Below are positions 40,648 through 48,717 of a DNA stretch of 64,000 nucleotides, one piece after another. The translations under genes and the position numbers were made by a program. The notes under the pieces were generated by a model that did no database searches, was not told the origin of the DNA, and worked only from the letters and a program-made list of their open reading frames with translations. Within the stretch, counting starts at the first letter, position 1; every line of letters starts with the position of its first letter. Source of the stretch: Anaerolineae bacterium (lineage in GTDB: Bacteria > Chloroflexota > Anaerolineae > Aggregatilineales > Phototrophicaceae); NCBI GenBank assembly GCA_017303635.1, contig JAFLCG010000001.1, forward strand, positions 1 to 64,000, given 5' to 3'.

Positions 40648-42093
40648 GTGCCAAATTTGACCTTTAAGCAGTATATCAATGGCGAATGGGTGGATGCCCT
40701 GAACGGCGGCACCTGGTCGCTCGTCAATCCGGCGACTGAAGCGGTATTGATGGAAATCCCGTTCGGGGATGCCGCCGATGCCAGCGCCGCCATTGACGCT
40801 GCTGCTGCGGCCTTCCCGGCGTGGTCGCGCAAAACGCCGTATCAACGGGCTGAAGTCCTGATGAAAGCGGCAGAGTGGATCCTCGCCAATGCCGCTGATC
40901 TGGCCCCCATCACGACGGAAGAATGTGGCAAACCCCTGAGTGAGTCGCTGGCGGAATGGCGCAGCGCTGCCAATTACCTGATCTGGTTTGCTGAAGAAGG
41001 CAAGCGGGCTTACGGGCGCACCATCCCGGCGCGGCTGCCCGGTCGCCGCATCATGGTCATCCAGCAGCCGCTGGGTGTTGTCGGCACCATCACCGCCTGG
41101 AACTTTCCGGTCTATAACGTGGTGCGCTGCTGGGCGGCGGCACTGGCGGCGGGCTGTACCGTCGTCGGGCGGCCTTCGGAATACACGCCGCGCTCGGCCA
41201 TGATGATGGCGCAGGCTTTCCACGAGGCAGGCGTCCCGGCGGGCGTCCTCAACTGCATCAATGGTGACCCGGCAGCCATGGCCCAGGTCATGCTCAAGGA
41301 TGCGCGGCTGCGGAAGATCAGCTTCACCGGCAGCACCCGCGTCGGTAAGCTGTTGATGGATGGCGCTTCGCAAACCGTCACCAAGCTGGGCCTGGAACTG
41401 GGCGGCAACGCGCCAGTGATTGTGTTCCCCGATGTGGATGTGCAGGAAGTCGCCAAGCAAGCGGTGTCCTGGAAGTACCGCAATAATGGGCAGGTGTGCA
41501 TCGCCCCGCAGCGGTTCTTCGTGCACCACAAAGTCGCGGATGAATTTACTGAAGCTGTCGCCACACTTTCACGGGCGGTCAAGCTGGGCAATGGGTTGGA
41601 TAAGGGTACGGAAGTCGGCCCGCTCATCAATGCCGTTCAGCGTGACCGGGTAGAACTGATGGTGGCGGAAGCGGTCAGCGCGGGCGCGGAAGCCCTGACC
41701 GGAGCCGCCCGCCCCGGCGATATGACACGCGGTTACTTTTACCAGCCCACGGTCATCACCAACCTGCAGCCCGACATGCGGATTTACCGCGATGAAATCT
41801 TTGGGCCGGTGATGCCGATTGTCCGCTTTGACGAACCTGAAGAAGTGCTGACTTTAGCGAACGACACGCCTTACGGTCTGGCGGCGTTCGTGATGACCCG
41901 TGACCTGTATACCTCAATGCTCATGTACGAGAGATTGGAGTTTGGAATGATTTGTATCAATGATTGGCTGCCGGCTACGCCGGAGGCCCCGTTTGGCGGG
42001 GTCAAACAAAGTGGGTTGGGCCGTGAATGCGGCCTGGAAGGGTTAGAGGACTACCTCGAAACCAAGACGGTATTCACGGGAGGTGGCCCATGA
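40648..42093 (+). CDS. NAD(P)-dependent aldehyde dehydrogenase
   Basis: 481 residues starting at GTG 40648 (GTAAGGAAC upstream). All hallmarks of the aldehyde dehydrogenase superfamily are seen: FKQYINGEW start, ITAWNFPVYNVVRCWAAALA, the cofactor loop FTGSTRVGKLLMDGA, general base Glu in LGLELGGNAP, nucleophile Cys in NNGQVCIAPQRF, and EIFGPVMPI. It resembles succinate-semialdehyde or related aldehyde dehydrogenases. Its stop overlaps the ATG of the GNAT gene (ATGA), and a class-III aminotransferase follows further on, so it likely oxidises an aldehyde formed from an amine or amino acid. Exact substrate unknown. Confidence 0.92.
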   Translation: MPNLTFKQYINGEWVDALNGGTWSLVNPATEAVLMEIPFGDAADASAAIDAAAAAFPAWSRKTPYQRAEVLMKAAEWILANAADLAPITTEECGKPLSESLAEWRSAANYLIWFAEEGKRAYGRTIPARLPGRRIMVIQQPLGVVGTITAWNFPVYNVVRCWAAALAAGCTVVGRPSEYTPRSAMMMAQAFHEAGVPAGVLNCINGDPAAMAQVMLKDARLRKISFTGSTRVGKLLMDGASQTVTKLGLELGGNAPVIVFPDVDVQEVAKQAVSWKYRNNGQVCIAPQRFFVHHKVADEFTEAVATLSRAVKLGNGLDKGTEVGPLINAVQRDRVELMVAEAVSAGAEALTGAARPGDMTRGYFYQPTVITNLQPDMRIYRDEIFGPVMPIVRFDEPEEVLTLANDTPYGLAAFVMTRDLYTSMLMYERLEFGMICINDWLPATPEAPFGGVKQSGLGRECGLEGLEDYLETKTVFTGGGP

Positions 42094-42764
42094 TTACGCA
42101 CCCCGCCAAACCCAGGGTCGAAGTCCGCGTAGTCCAGACAGATGCGCGCTTTGCCCGCCGCCTCGCCAAGATGCAGGCGGTGATTTTCCCCACGCTGACC
42201 GATGAAGAATTGTTCAGCGAAGAGCAGTATCTGCATCATATTGCTCTGTTCCCCGATGGTCAGCTCACCGCCCTCGTCAAATACAAGGACGATAAATGGG
42301 TGGTGGCGGGTTCGACCGTCAATTTCCTGACCACCTGGGAAACCGCTATGGAAGACCACACCTTCCCGGATGTGATCGCCCATGGCTGGCTTGACCATCA
42401 CAACCCCAAGGGTGAATGGATCTATGGGGCCGATGTCAGCGTCCACCCGGAATTCCACGGGATGGGTGTGGGCAGCGCGCTCTATAAGGCCCGCCAGCAG
42501 GTCGTCCAACGGCTCAACCTGCGCGGTGAAATCGCAGGCGGCATGATCCCCGGCTACCAAAACTACGCCGACGTTTACCGACCGGATGAATATATCTGGG
42601 CTGTGGAGCGCGGTGAGGTCTTCGACCCGACGCTCTCGGTGCAGATCAAGAACGGTTTCCACGTCAATCGGGTGCTGTACGATTACATCACCGACCCGCG
42701 TTGTGACAACTGCGCGGCGCAAATCGTGCGGCGGAATCCGTTTTATATGCCGGTAGGGGCGTAG
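42090..42764 (+). CDS. GNAT acetyltransferase coupled to the ALDH
   Basis: 224 residues from ATG 42090, overlapping the dehydrogenase stop. The acetyl-CoA site is VSVHPEFHGMGVGSALYKARQQVVQRLN, with GMGVG. N-terminal strand VEVRVVQTDARFARRLAKMQ and the long C-terminal part (PGYQNYADVYRPDEYIWAVERGEVFDPTLSVQIKNGFHV) are typical of GNAT proteins with a small-molecule substrate. In this cluster (aldehyde dehydrogenase, GNAT, aminotransferase) it may acylate an amino acid or polyamine, but no known pathway with these three genes is obvious to me. Confidence 0.88.
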   Translation: MITHPAKPRVEVRVVQTDARFARRLAKMQAVIFPTLTDEELFSEEQYLHHIALFPDGQLTALVKYKDDKWVVAGSTVNFLTTWETAMEDHTFPDVIAHGWLDHHNPKGEWIYGADVSVHPEFHGMGVGSALYKARQQVVQRLNLRGEIAGGMIPGYQNYADVYRPDEYIWAVERGEVFDPTLSVQIKNGFHVNRVLYDYITDPRCDNCAAQIVRRNPFYMPVGA

Positions 42765-42767
42765 GCG

Positions 42768-42845
42768 AGTTCCAGGTTACGGGTTTCAGGTGGCAGGTAT
42801 CGGTTACCTGTTTCCGGTTTCCGGTTGAAAGTACCCGGTTAGGGT
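42768..42845. repeat. Degenerate GGTTTCAGG-type word repeat
   Basis: GAGTTCCAGGTTACGGGTTT continues as CAGGTGGCAGGTATCGGTTA and CCTGTTTCCGGTTTCCGG: imperfect 7-8-nt units with no reading-frame constraint. The same word type occurs in the ABC-F gene at 55424-55460, where it is translated. Confidence 0.6.
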
Positions 42846-43054
42846 CAGCCTGATCCGGCTGAAGCGCGTTCATTCCACTATACCGATGAGTTGCGGGTCG
42901 GCGACGACCACAGGCGTTTTTAGTGTGCGTCTGTGCATGTGGTTGATGTTGCCCGATGGATGCGATTGTTTGCGTCCCTACACAATTTCTGTGTTCCCTG
43001 TGCCTTTGTGGCGACTGTGATCGACCACTGGCACCTATCAAGAGGAGTTTCAGT

Positions 43055-43189
43055 ATGTCCCCTATCTTCCAGAACAGACCGCCCGATATACCCTCTGTGC
43101 GGGTCGCCCTGCGGTATTTTGTCGAGTTCGGTATGGATTCACGCGCAGCCCTCCAGTTGTTCAAGGAGCGACGATCATTATCACCGTAG
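43055..43189 (+). CDS. 44-residue ORF leading the aminotransferase
   Basis: Starts ATG 43055 with AGGAG 7 nt upstream and ends TAG 43187-43189. The product is a short basic, hydrophobic-amphipathic peptide (PSVRVALRYFVEFGMDSRAALQLFKERR). Its final codons overlap the proposed ATT start of the aminotransferase, so ribosomes ending here could start there. It is not recognised as a family. It may be a leader ORF for translational coupling. Confidence 0.5.
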   Translation: MSPIFQNRPPDIPSVRVALRYFVEFGMDSRAALQLFKERRSLSP

Positions 43190-44547
43190 CCACTTCCACC
43201 GGCGTCATTGATCGCCAGCGACTGCGTGCCCGACTGCGACAGGAGGAGCAGCGTTTTATTGAGACTCACCCCCGTTCGCAGCAGTTATTCAAGCAGGCGC
43301 AGCAGCATATGCCCGGCGGCGTCCCCATGCACTGGATGGTGAAATGGGCCGGGGCCTTCCCCTTATTCGTCGAAGCCGCATCCGGGGCCACTTTCACCGA
43401 TGTAGACGGCCACGATTACCTCGATCTCTGCCTGGGCGATACCGGCGCTATGACCGGCCACGCGCCTCCGGCGACTGTGCAAGCCATCACCGATCAACTC
43501 CAACGCGGAATTACCTTCATGCTGCCGACCGAGGACTCTTTGTGGGTGACAGAGGAGCTTTCCCGGCGCTTCGGATTGCCCTACTGGCAAACGGCCCTGA
43601 CTGCCACCGATGCCAACCGCTTCTCGATTCGGCTGGCGCGGCATGTCACCGGTCGCAAGAAGATTCTGGTGTTCAACTGGTGCTATCACGGCACAGTGGA
43701 TGAAACCTTCGCCACGCTGACCGAACATGGCATCGCGCCACGCCGGGGCAATGTCGGCCCGCCGGTGCATCCCGCTGAAACGACTCGTGTGGTCGAGTTC
43801 AACGATATTCCAGCGCTGCGGAGAGAACTGGCGCATGGTGATGTGGCCTGCGTGCTGACCGAGCCGGTCATGACCAACATCGGCATTGTGCATCCCGAAC
43901 CGGGATTTCATGACGCCCTGCGCGACCTGACCCGGCACTTCGGGGCGCTGCTGATCTACGATGAGACCCACACCATTTGCAGCGGGCCGGGCGGCTATAC
44001 CCGTGAATATGATCTGGAGCCGGATATTCTGACCATCGGCAAGCCGATTGCCAGCGGCATCCCGGCGGCGGTCTATGGCTTCAGCGAGCGCGTGGCCGAG
44101 CGCATCCGTTCACGGTTGGCCGTGGATACAGCGGATACCGGTGGCATCGGTGGGACGCTGGCAGGCAATGCGCTCTCGGTTGCCGCCATGAAGGCCACGC
44201 TCCAGCAGGTGCTGACCGAGGAAGCCTTCGATTACACGATTCCATTGGCGGCCCGCTGGGCGGCTGGCGTTTCCGATGTGATCGAGGAGTTTGAGCTGCC
44301 CTGGCATGTGACTCAACTGGGTTGCCGTGCTGAATACTGGTTCTGTGAGCGGCATCCGCGCAACGGTGGCGAGGCGGCGCGGGCGGTCGATCATGACCTC
44401 GACCGCTATATGCACCTGGCCTGCCTGAACCGGGGCATCCTGATGACGCCGTTCCACAACATGGCGCTCATCTCCCCGGCGACGACGGCAGCCGACATTG
44501 ACTATCACACGGACGTGTTTAGAGAGTGTGTGGAGGGGTTGGTGTAG
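43177..44547 (+). CDS. Class-III aminotransferase with probable ATT start
   Basis: 456 residues if started at ATT 43177. The first ATG (43309) would remove 44 residues that match family N-termini (IDRQRLRARLRQEEQRFIETHPRSQQLFKQAQQHMPGGVPM...). From TGA 43018 to 43309 this frame has no ATG, GTG or TTG. AAGGAG (43163-43168) is 8 nt before ATT and 5 before ATC. PLP-site lysine is in DILTIGKPIASGIPAAVYGF; NWCYHGTVDET and YDETHTICSGPGG are conserved. It belongs to the glutamate-1-semialdehyde-aminotransferase-like group and may feed the upstream aldehyde dehydrogenase. Confidence 0.85.
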   Translation: MITVATSTGVIDRQRLRARLRQEEQRFIETHPRSQQLFKQAQQHMPGGVPMHWMVKWAGAFPLFVEAASGATFTDVDGHDYLDLCLGDTGAMTGHAPPATVQAITDQLQRGITFMLPTEDSLWVTEELSRRFGLPYWQTALTATDANRFSIRLARHVTGRKKILVFNWCYHGTVDETFATLTEHGIAPRRGNVGPPVHPAETTRVVEFNDIPALRRELAHGDVACVLTEPVMTNIGIVHPEPGFHDALRDLTRHFGALLIYDETHTICSGPGGYTREYDLEPDILTIGKPIASGIPAAVYGFSERVAERIRSRLAVDTADTGGIGGTLAGNALSVAAMKATLQQVLTEEAFDYTIPLAARWAAGVSDVIEEFELPWHVTQLGCRAEYWFCERHPRNGGEAARAVDHDLDRYMHLACLNRGILMTPFHNMALISPATTAADIDYHTDVFRECVEGLV

Positions 44548-44673
44548 GGGGCGGTCAGCTTTCAGCGGATAGCGATCAGCAGGGGAGGGTGACAGCACTT
44601 TCCTCTGTTTTTGATTTCGCCAGATGCAGCGTAGAATGAACAAAAGTGGTACACAAGTCGAAAGACAATCTAC

Positions 44674-45249
44674 ATGGAGATTCTCGTCGGCGTCGTTGGG
44701 TTTGGGAGCATTTTGCTGGTGCTTGGACTCTCTATTTACGGGGAAAAGCTGTATTCGCAATACCCTGGACGCGGCGTAGGACGCTTTGCCAGCCGGGTTA
44801 TCCAACTAGCGCTTGGTAGCCTACCTGGCCCCATCTTTGTACTCATAACCGCGGTTGCGAATCCTTACTTGAGCCTATTTGTTGTTCTCATTCCGCTGCC
44901 GCTGATGATTGCGCTGGGTGTTCGGTATCGGCATCAAGCTAACTGGCGCTGTCGCATAGAGTTACTGAGTCTATATGTGCTCATCTGGTCGCTGACATGG
45001 GCCGTCATCCCACAACTGGGATATGGTTTTGTCGCGGAAGGACTCAACGAGTTTTACATCGATGACTACATCCGATTTCTTTCTGTAGAACAATATGGGA
45101 TCGCGCTCTTGGGTGCGTTTGCTGCCCTCGTGGTTCTGTGTCTCGTGCTGATGTGGCGGGCAGGGCGGCTCGCTCGCATGTACGATACACCTGCCGTCCA
45201 GCCTGATTCCGATCATCCAGCGGTAGCCTTAGAAACCAAAATCAGTTGA
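44674..45249 (+). CDS. Multi-helix membrane protein, unknown
   Basis: 191 residues with five membrane segments predicted (about 3-22, 47-66, 70-86, 104-124, 140-165) and a cytoplasmic tail. No family is recognised. TAGAAT at 44632-44637 with TTTGAT upstream is a possible promoter. The 'GEKLYSQYPGRGVGRFASRV' loop between helix 1 and 2 is basic. It is followed 109 nt later by a DUF3592 membrane protein, and the two may be related in location. Confidence 0.7.
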   Translation: MEILVGVVGFGSILLVLGLSIYGEKLYSQYPGRGVGRFASRVIQLALGSLPGPIFVLITAVANPYLSLFVVLIPLPLMIALGVRYRHQANWRCRIELLSLYVLIWSLTWAVIPQLGYGFVAEGLNEFYIDDYIRFLSVEQYGIALLGAFAALVVLCLVLMWRAGRLARMYDTPAVQPDSDHPAVALETKIS

Positions 45250-45357
45250 CCCTCATCCAGAGGCTCACAGGGCAGCGCAATCTTGCGTCGCTTGTGCTGG
45301 TTAGCTGTTTCACTACACTGGAGAAATGACACGGCTTCTACCAGATGGGAAAATTGC

Positions 45358-45960
45358 ATGCCTGATCTTGATGTGCTGCTCGGCCTGGTGCTGAGAATTG
45401 GTACGGTGGCCTGTGGTGGCATTGTGGTGTTAGGGGTCTTTGGACTGATCTTCGCCCTTAACCGGGGGAAATCGTTCTTTCGGGCGCTACAATTTGGGGT
45501 CGCGGTGGTGATGTTGAGCCTGCTGCTCCCAGCGGCGATGGGGGTGGGTGCATATGTCGCTTACAACGCCACCTCGACCTTTATGGCAAACGCGCAGGAA
45601 ACGACAGGTGAGGTCGTGCGACTGGTCGAAGAACCCACGCAGGAAGGCGGTTTCGCTTACAGTACGGTGGTCAAATTTACCCCGTTGAACAGCGAGTCTT
45701 CTATTGAATTTGATGATCCCGGTGCGATCTGCAACCCACCTTGTCACGAGGTTGGGCAGGCAGTGACCGTTCTGTATGATCCGGCGAATCCGACGACAGC
45801 GACCATCAAAAACATAGTGACCAATTGGATCTGGGTGGGGGTGTTTGGGCTGCTCGCACTGGTGTTCTTGGTGCTGGCGTTGGTGTACATCCGAGATTCG
45901 TATCGCAAGGATCGCTACTGGCGTGTTTTAGTCGGGTTGGCTGATGCTGCGACGGGATAG
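45358..45960 (+). CDS. DUF3592 membrane protein
   Basis: 200 residues from ATG 45358; the upstream frame (45283) has no ribosome site. Two N-terminal helices (about 10-32 and 43-67) precede an extracytoplasmic beta domain: ETTGEVVRLVEEPTQEGGFAYSTVVKFTP...GQAVTVLYDPANPTTATIKN, the DUF3592 signature. A last helix lies at about 158-180. DUF3592 proteins are common, often in defence or envelope neighbourhoods, and their role is unknown. It converges on the ClC gene. Confidence 0.82.
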   Translation: MPDLDVLLGLVLRIGTVACGGIVVLGVFGLIFALNRGKSFFRALQFGVAVVMLSLLLPAAMGVGAYVAYNATSTFMANAQETTGEVVRLVEEPTQEGGFAYSTVVKFTPLNSESSIEFDDPGAICNPPCHEVGQAVTVLYDPANPTTATIKNIVTNWIWVGVFGLLALVFLVLALVYIRDSYRKDRYWRVLVGLADAATG

Positions 45961-45976
45961 GCGAAAGTGATCTATG

Positions 45977-47266
45977 TTATTTCCTTAAGATACCTTGCTG
46001 CTCCAGCGGAACATCCAGCGCCACTGGCTCACCCACCACTTTGAACGACCCCAGACGCTGCTGCCCGTAAATCCCACGATGTCCGGAAGCCATGTAACTG
46101 ACAAAACAGGCTAAGGCCAGATAGAGTGCTGCTCCGCCGCCAAACAGTTCGATGCCCATCAGAGTGCAGGCTAGCGGGGTGTTGCTGGCTCCGGCGAAGA
46201 CCGCCGCCATCCCCAGCGCGGCCAGCAGAGTCGAATCCAGGCCCAATGGGGCAGCCAGGACATAACCCAGCGTTCCACCCATGACAAAGAGCGGCGTTAC
46301 TTCGCCGCCGACGAATCCGCTGCCCAATGTGACCGCCGTAAAGAGCAGCTTGAACAGGAATGCGCTGGCGGGAACACCGGTTCCATCCAGCGCCTGATTG
46401 AGCAGCGGCAGGCTTAAGCCCAGATAATCCTGCGTGCCCAAGAGTGCCGTCATCCCCAGAACCACGAGACCCCCCAGCAGGGGGCGCAGGAGCGGATTTT
46501 TCAAGCGGCTCGTCAGGTGTTTGACCCCGTGGGTGACCTCGATGAAGAGCAGGGCGGTCAGGCCGAAGGCGATGCCCGCGACCAGCACCCGCAGCAAGAG
46601 CAGGGGATCGAGTTCAAGCGTCGGCAGCAGGGGATAGTGGCTGTGGGAAGTTCCTAACGCCCGCGCGGTTAAATCTGCCACCAGGGCGCTGATAAAGCAG
46701 GGAATAACGCCCTCATAACGGATGCGTCCGGCGGATTGTACTTCCATGCCAAAGACGAACCCGGCCAGCGGTGTGCCAAACACCCCGCCAAAACCGCCGC
46801 TGATCCCGGCCATCACGGCCAGCCGGCGATCCATCGGCGGCAAGCGCAGCGCCCGCCAGACTCCATCGGCCAGGCTGGCGCCCATCTGTGCAGCCGTCCC
46901 CTCGCGGCCCGCCGAACCCCCAAAGAGGTGCGTCCAGAGCGTGCCGAGGAGGATGAGCGGGGCCATCCGCAGCGGAATGCGTCCATCCGTGGGGTTGGTA
47001 TGCAAGTGTTCGAGGATCAGGTTGGTACCGCGTGCGGCGCTGCTGCCCCAACGTTGATAGATCCAGGCCAGCGCCACGCCTGCCAACGGCAGCAGCAGGA
47101 TGATCACCGGGTTGGCGAGGCGGAAGCCGGTGACCGCGTTAAGCAGCGCCAAAAACAGGGCGGATGCCGCGCCCGATAGCACGCCAATCAGTCCGCCAAC
47201 CAGCAGCCAACGCACCAGCAGGCGCAGAAAGGCCCAATGGTAATCAAAGTGTAAAATGTCTTTCAT
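45977..47266 (-). CDS. ClC-family chloride/anion channel or exchanger
   Basis: 429 residues with ten or more membrane helices. The ClC signature regions are present: GGSAGREGTAAQMGASLAD (GREGT with the gating Glu), GGFGGVFGTPLAGFVFGMEV, and the third GGEVTPLFVMGG, then FAGASNTPLACTLMGIELF. It lacks CBS domains. Family members exchange Cl-/H+ or export fluoride; the first region has GREGT, not the fluoride-type substitution I would expect, but this cannot be settled. Start ATG 47266. It is a single-gene unit. Confidence 0.92.
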   Translation of the reverse strand: MKDILHFDYHWAFLRLLVRWLLVGGLIGVLSGAASALFLALLNAVTGFRLANPVIILLLPLAGVALAWIYQRWGSSAARGTNLILEHLHTNPTDGRIPLRMAPLILLGTLWTHLFGGSAGREGTAAQMGASLADGVWRALRLPPMDRRLAVMAGISGGFGGVFGTPLAGFVFGMEVQSAGRIRYEGVIPCFISALVADLTARALGTSHSHYPLLPTLELDPLLLLRVLVAGIAFGLTALLFIEVTHGVKHLTSRLKNPLLRPLLGGLVVLGMTALLGTQDYLGLSLPLLNQALDGTGVPASAFLFKLLFTAVTLGSGFVGGEVTPLFVMGGTLGYVLAAPLGLDSTLLAALGMAAVFAGASNTPLACTLMGIELFGGGAALYLALACFVSYMASGHRGIYGQQRLGSFKVVGEPVALDVPLEQQGILRK

Positions 47267-47344
47267 CGATGTGTGTTGTCATGCCCGTTCTGGTCAGGGC
47301 GGTAGTATACTTTAATTGTAGTCTGATGAAATGGATGGTAGCTG

Positions 47345-47674
47345 ATGCAATCCGTATATGATCTTGAAGATACGCTCTCCCGCCTAAGCCGGGCTGAAAA
47401 AGCGCAAGTGCTGCAATGGATTGCCCGTGATCTAGGCGATACTTTTCCTGGAATTGAAAGCAATCCTGGTGTGTCTGGCGGGGAAGCCTGCATTGTGCGG
47501 ACGCGCATTCCGGTATGGGTGCTGGTGCAAATGCGGCGGCTTGGCGCAAGTGACGCGGACATCTTACGAAGCTATCCCGGATTGCGGGCTGAAGACCTGA
47601 GCAATGCATGGGGATATGCGCGCCTCCACCGCGATGAGATTGACCGGGATATTGAAGAAAACGAGAATGCGTGA
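47345..47674 (+). CDS. DUF433 antitoxin
   Basis: 109 residues. N-terminal helices (DLEDTLSRLSRAEKAQVLQWIARDLGD) are followed by the DUF433 core: GEACIVRTRIPVWVLVQMRRLGASDADILRSYPGLRAEDLSNAW, a winged-helix-like DNA-binding unit that represses the operon and neutralises the downstream PIN-like partner. Preceded by GGATGG ribosome site and TATACT at 47303-47308. Its stop overlaps the start of the toxin gene (GTGA). Confidence 0.9.
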   Translation: MQSVYDLEDTLSRLSRAEKAQVLQWIARDLGDTFPGIESNPGVSGGEACIVRTRIPVWVLVQMRRLGASDADILRSYPGLRAEDLSNAWGYARLHRDEIDRDIEENENA

Positions 47675-48018
47675 TTGTGGCCCGCTTGTATACCAATGAA
47701 AATTTCCCAAAACCCGTCGTCGACTTGCTGAGGGAACGGGGACATGATGTACTTACCACACACGATGCCGGGAAATCTAACCAGCGTATCCCTGATGACG
47801 AGGTTCTGGCATTCTCGACCAACGAAAATAGAATTCTTGTAACCTTCAATCGGAAACATTTTATACACCTGCATAATGAAGACTCCAATCATGCAGGGAT
47901 TATCATTTGCACAGTTGATACGGATTTCGCTGCTTTGGTTGAACGCATTGATGAAGCCCTAAACCAATATACATCCGTATCTGGTCAACTCATTCGGGTC
48001 AATCGCCCACCCAAGTAA
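47671..48018 (+). CDS. DUF5615 PIN-like toxin
   Basis: 115 residues starting at GTG 47671, overlapping the DUF433 stop by 4 nt. The core LYTNENFPKPVVDLLRERGHDVLTTHDAGKSNQRIPDDEVLAFSTNENRILVTFNRKHFIHLH is the DUF5615 fold, a PIN relative (Mut7-C-like) with acidic residues for a metal-dependent RNase. In such pairs the antitoxin DUF433 is upstream, as here. It is a typical type II toxin-antitoxin or stress-control module; the RNA target is unknown. Confidence 0.9.
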   Translation: MIVARLYTNENFPKPVVDLLRERGHDVLTTHDAGKSNQRIPDDEVLAFSTNENRILVTFNRKHFIHLHNEDSNHAGIIICTVDTDFAALVERIDEALNQYTSVSGQLIRVNRPPK

Positions 48019-48036
48019 CCCATTAGGATTATCCCC

Positions 48037-48717
48037 ATGCCTGACACGCTCTTTCTCGTGGATGACGAACAGCACATCATTGATCTGGCGGCCATGTATC
48101 TGGAACAGGAAGGCTTTCAGATCACCTCGGCCAATGACGGCGCGGTCGCGCTCCAGCGGATTCTGAACGAAGAACCGGCGCTGGTCGTCCTCGACCTGAT
48201 GCTGCCAGGCATGGATGGGCGCGAAGTCTGCAAACGGGTGCGGGCACAATCCGACGTGCCGATTATCATGCTGACGGCCCGAACGGACGATGTGGACAAG
48301 ATCGTTGGGTTGGAACTGGGGGCGGACGATTACCTGACCAAGCCCTTCAATCCGCGTGAGTTGGTGGCTCGCGTCAAGGCTATCTTGCGACGTAGTGCCA
48401 CCCGACCCAGCGCCACTCCAACCACCGATGCCCCGCTGATGATCGACAACCTGAGCATTTACCCGGAGCGCCGGGTGGTCGAGATCAGTGGTCGCCCGGT
48501 GGCGCTGCGTATGAAGGAATTTGATCTGCTGATGACGCTGGCCCAGAACCGGGGCATCGTCTTCAGCCGGGAAAAGCTGCTGGATGTCGTCTGGGGCTTC
48601 GACTTTGCCGGGGAGACGCGCACAGTTGATGTGCATGTCGCGCATCTGCGCCATAAGCTGGAAGGCATGCGCCCCCAAATTGAAACGGTCTGGGGGGTGG
48701 GCTACAAGCTCGACTGA
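48037..48717 (+). CDS. OmpR/PhoB-type response regulator
   Basis: 226 residues. Receiver domain with acidic pair VDDEQHI, phospho-acceptor Asp in LVVLDLMLPGMDG, and Lys in YLTKPFNPRELVARV; then a PhoB-type winged-helix domain (LSIYPERRVVEISGRPVALRMKEFDLLMTLAQNRGIVFSREKLLD...ETRTVDVHVAHLRHKL). It regulates target promoters after phosphorylation by the histidine kinase encoded next, with which it overlaps by 1 nt. The signal is not known. The DUF5615 gene ends 18 nt before, so it may be cotranscribed. Confidence 0.95.
   Translation: MPDTLFLVDDEQHIIDLAAMYLEQEGFQITSANDGAVALQRILNEEPALVVLDLMLPGMDGREVCKRVRAQSDVPIIMLTARTDDVDKIVGLELGADDYLTKPFNPRELVARVKAILRRSATRPSATPTTDAPLMIDNLSIYPERRVVEISGRPVALRMKEFDLLMTLAQNRGIVFSREKLLDVVWGFDFAGETRTVDVHVAHLRHKLEGMRPQIETVWGVGYKLD

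Noticed and set aside
40630-41529. 299-residue minus-strand frame in the ALDH gene
   Set aside because: Antisense shadow of a catalytic-domain sequence that is fully conserved on the plus strand.
43309-44547. Aminotransferase starting at ATG 43309
   Set aside because: It would drop about 44 residues that look like the family N-terminus and has no ribosome site; kept only as a fallback.
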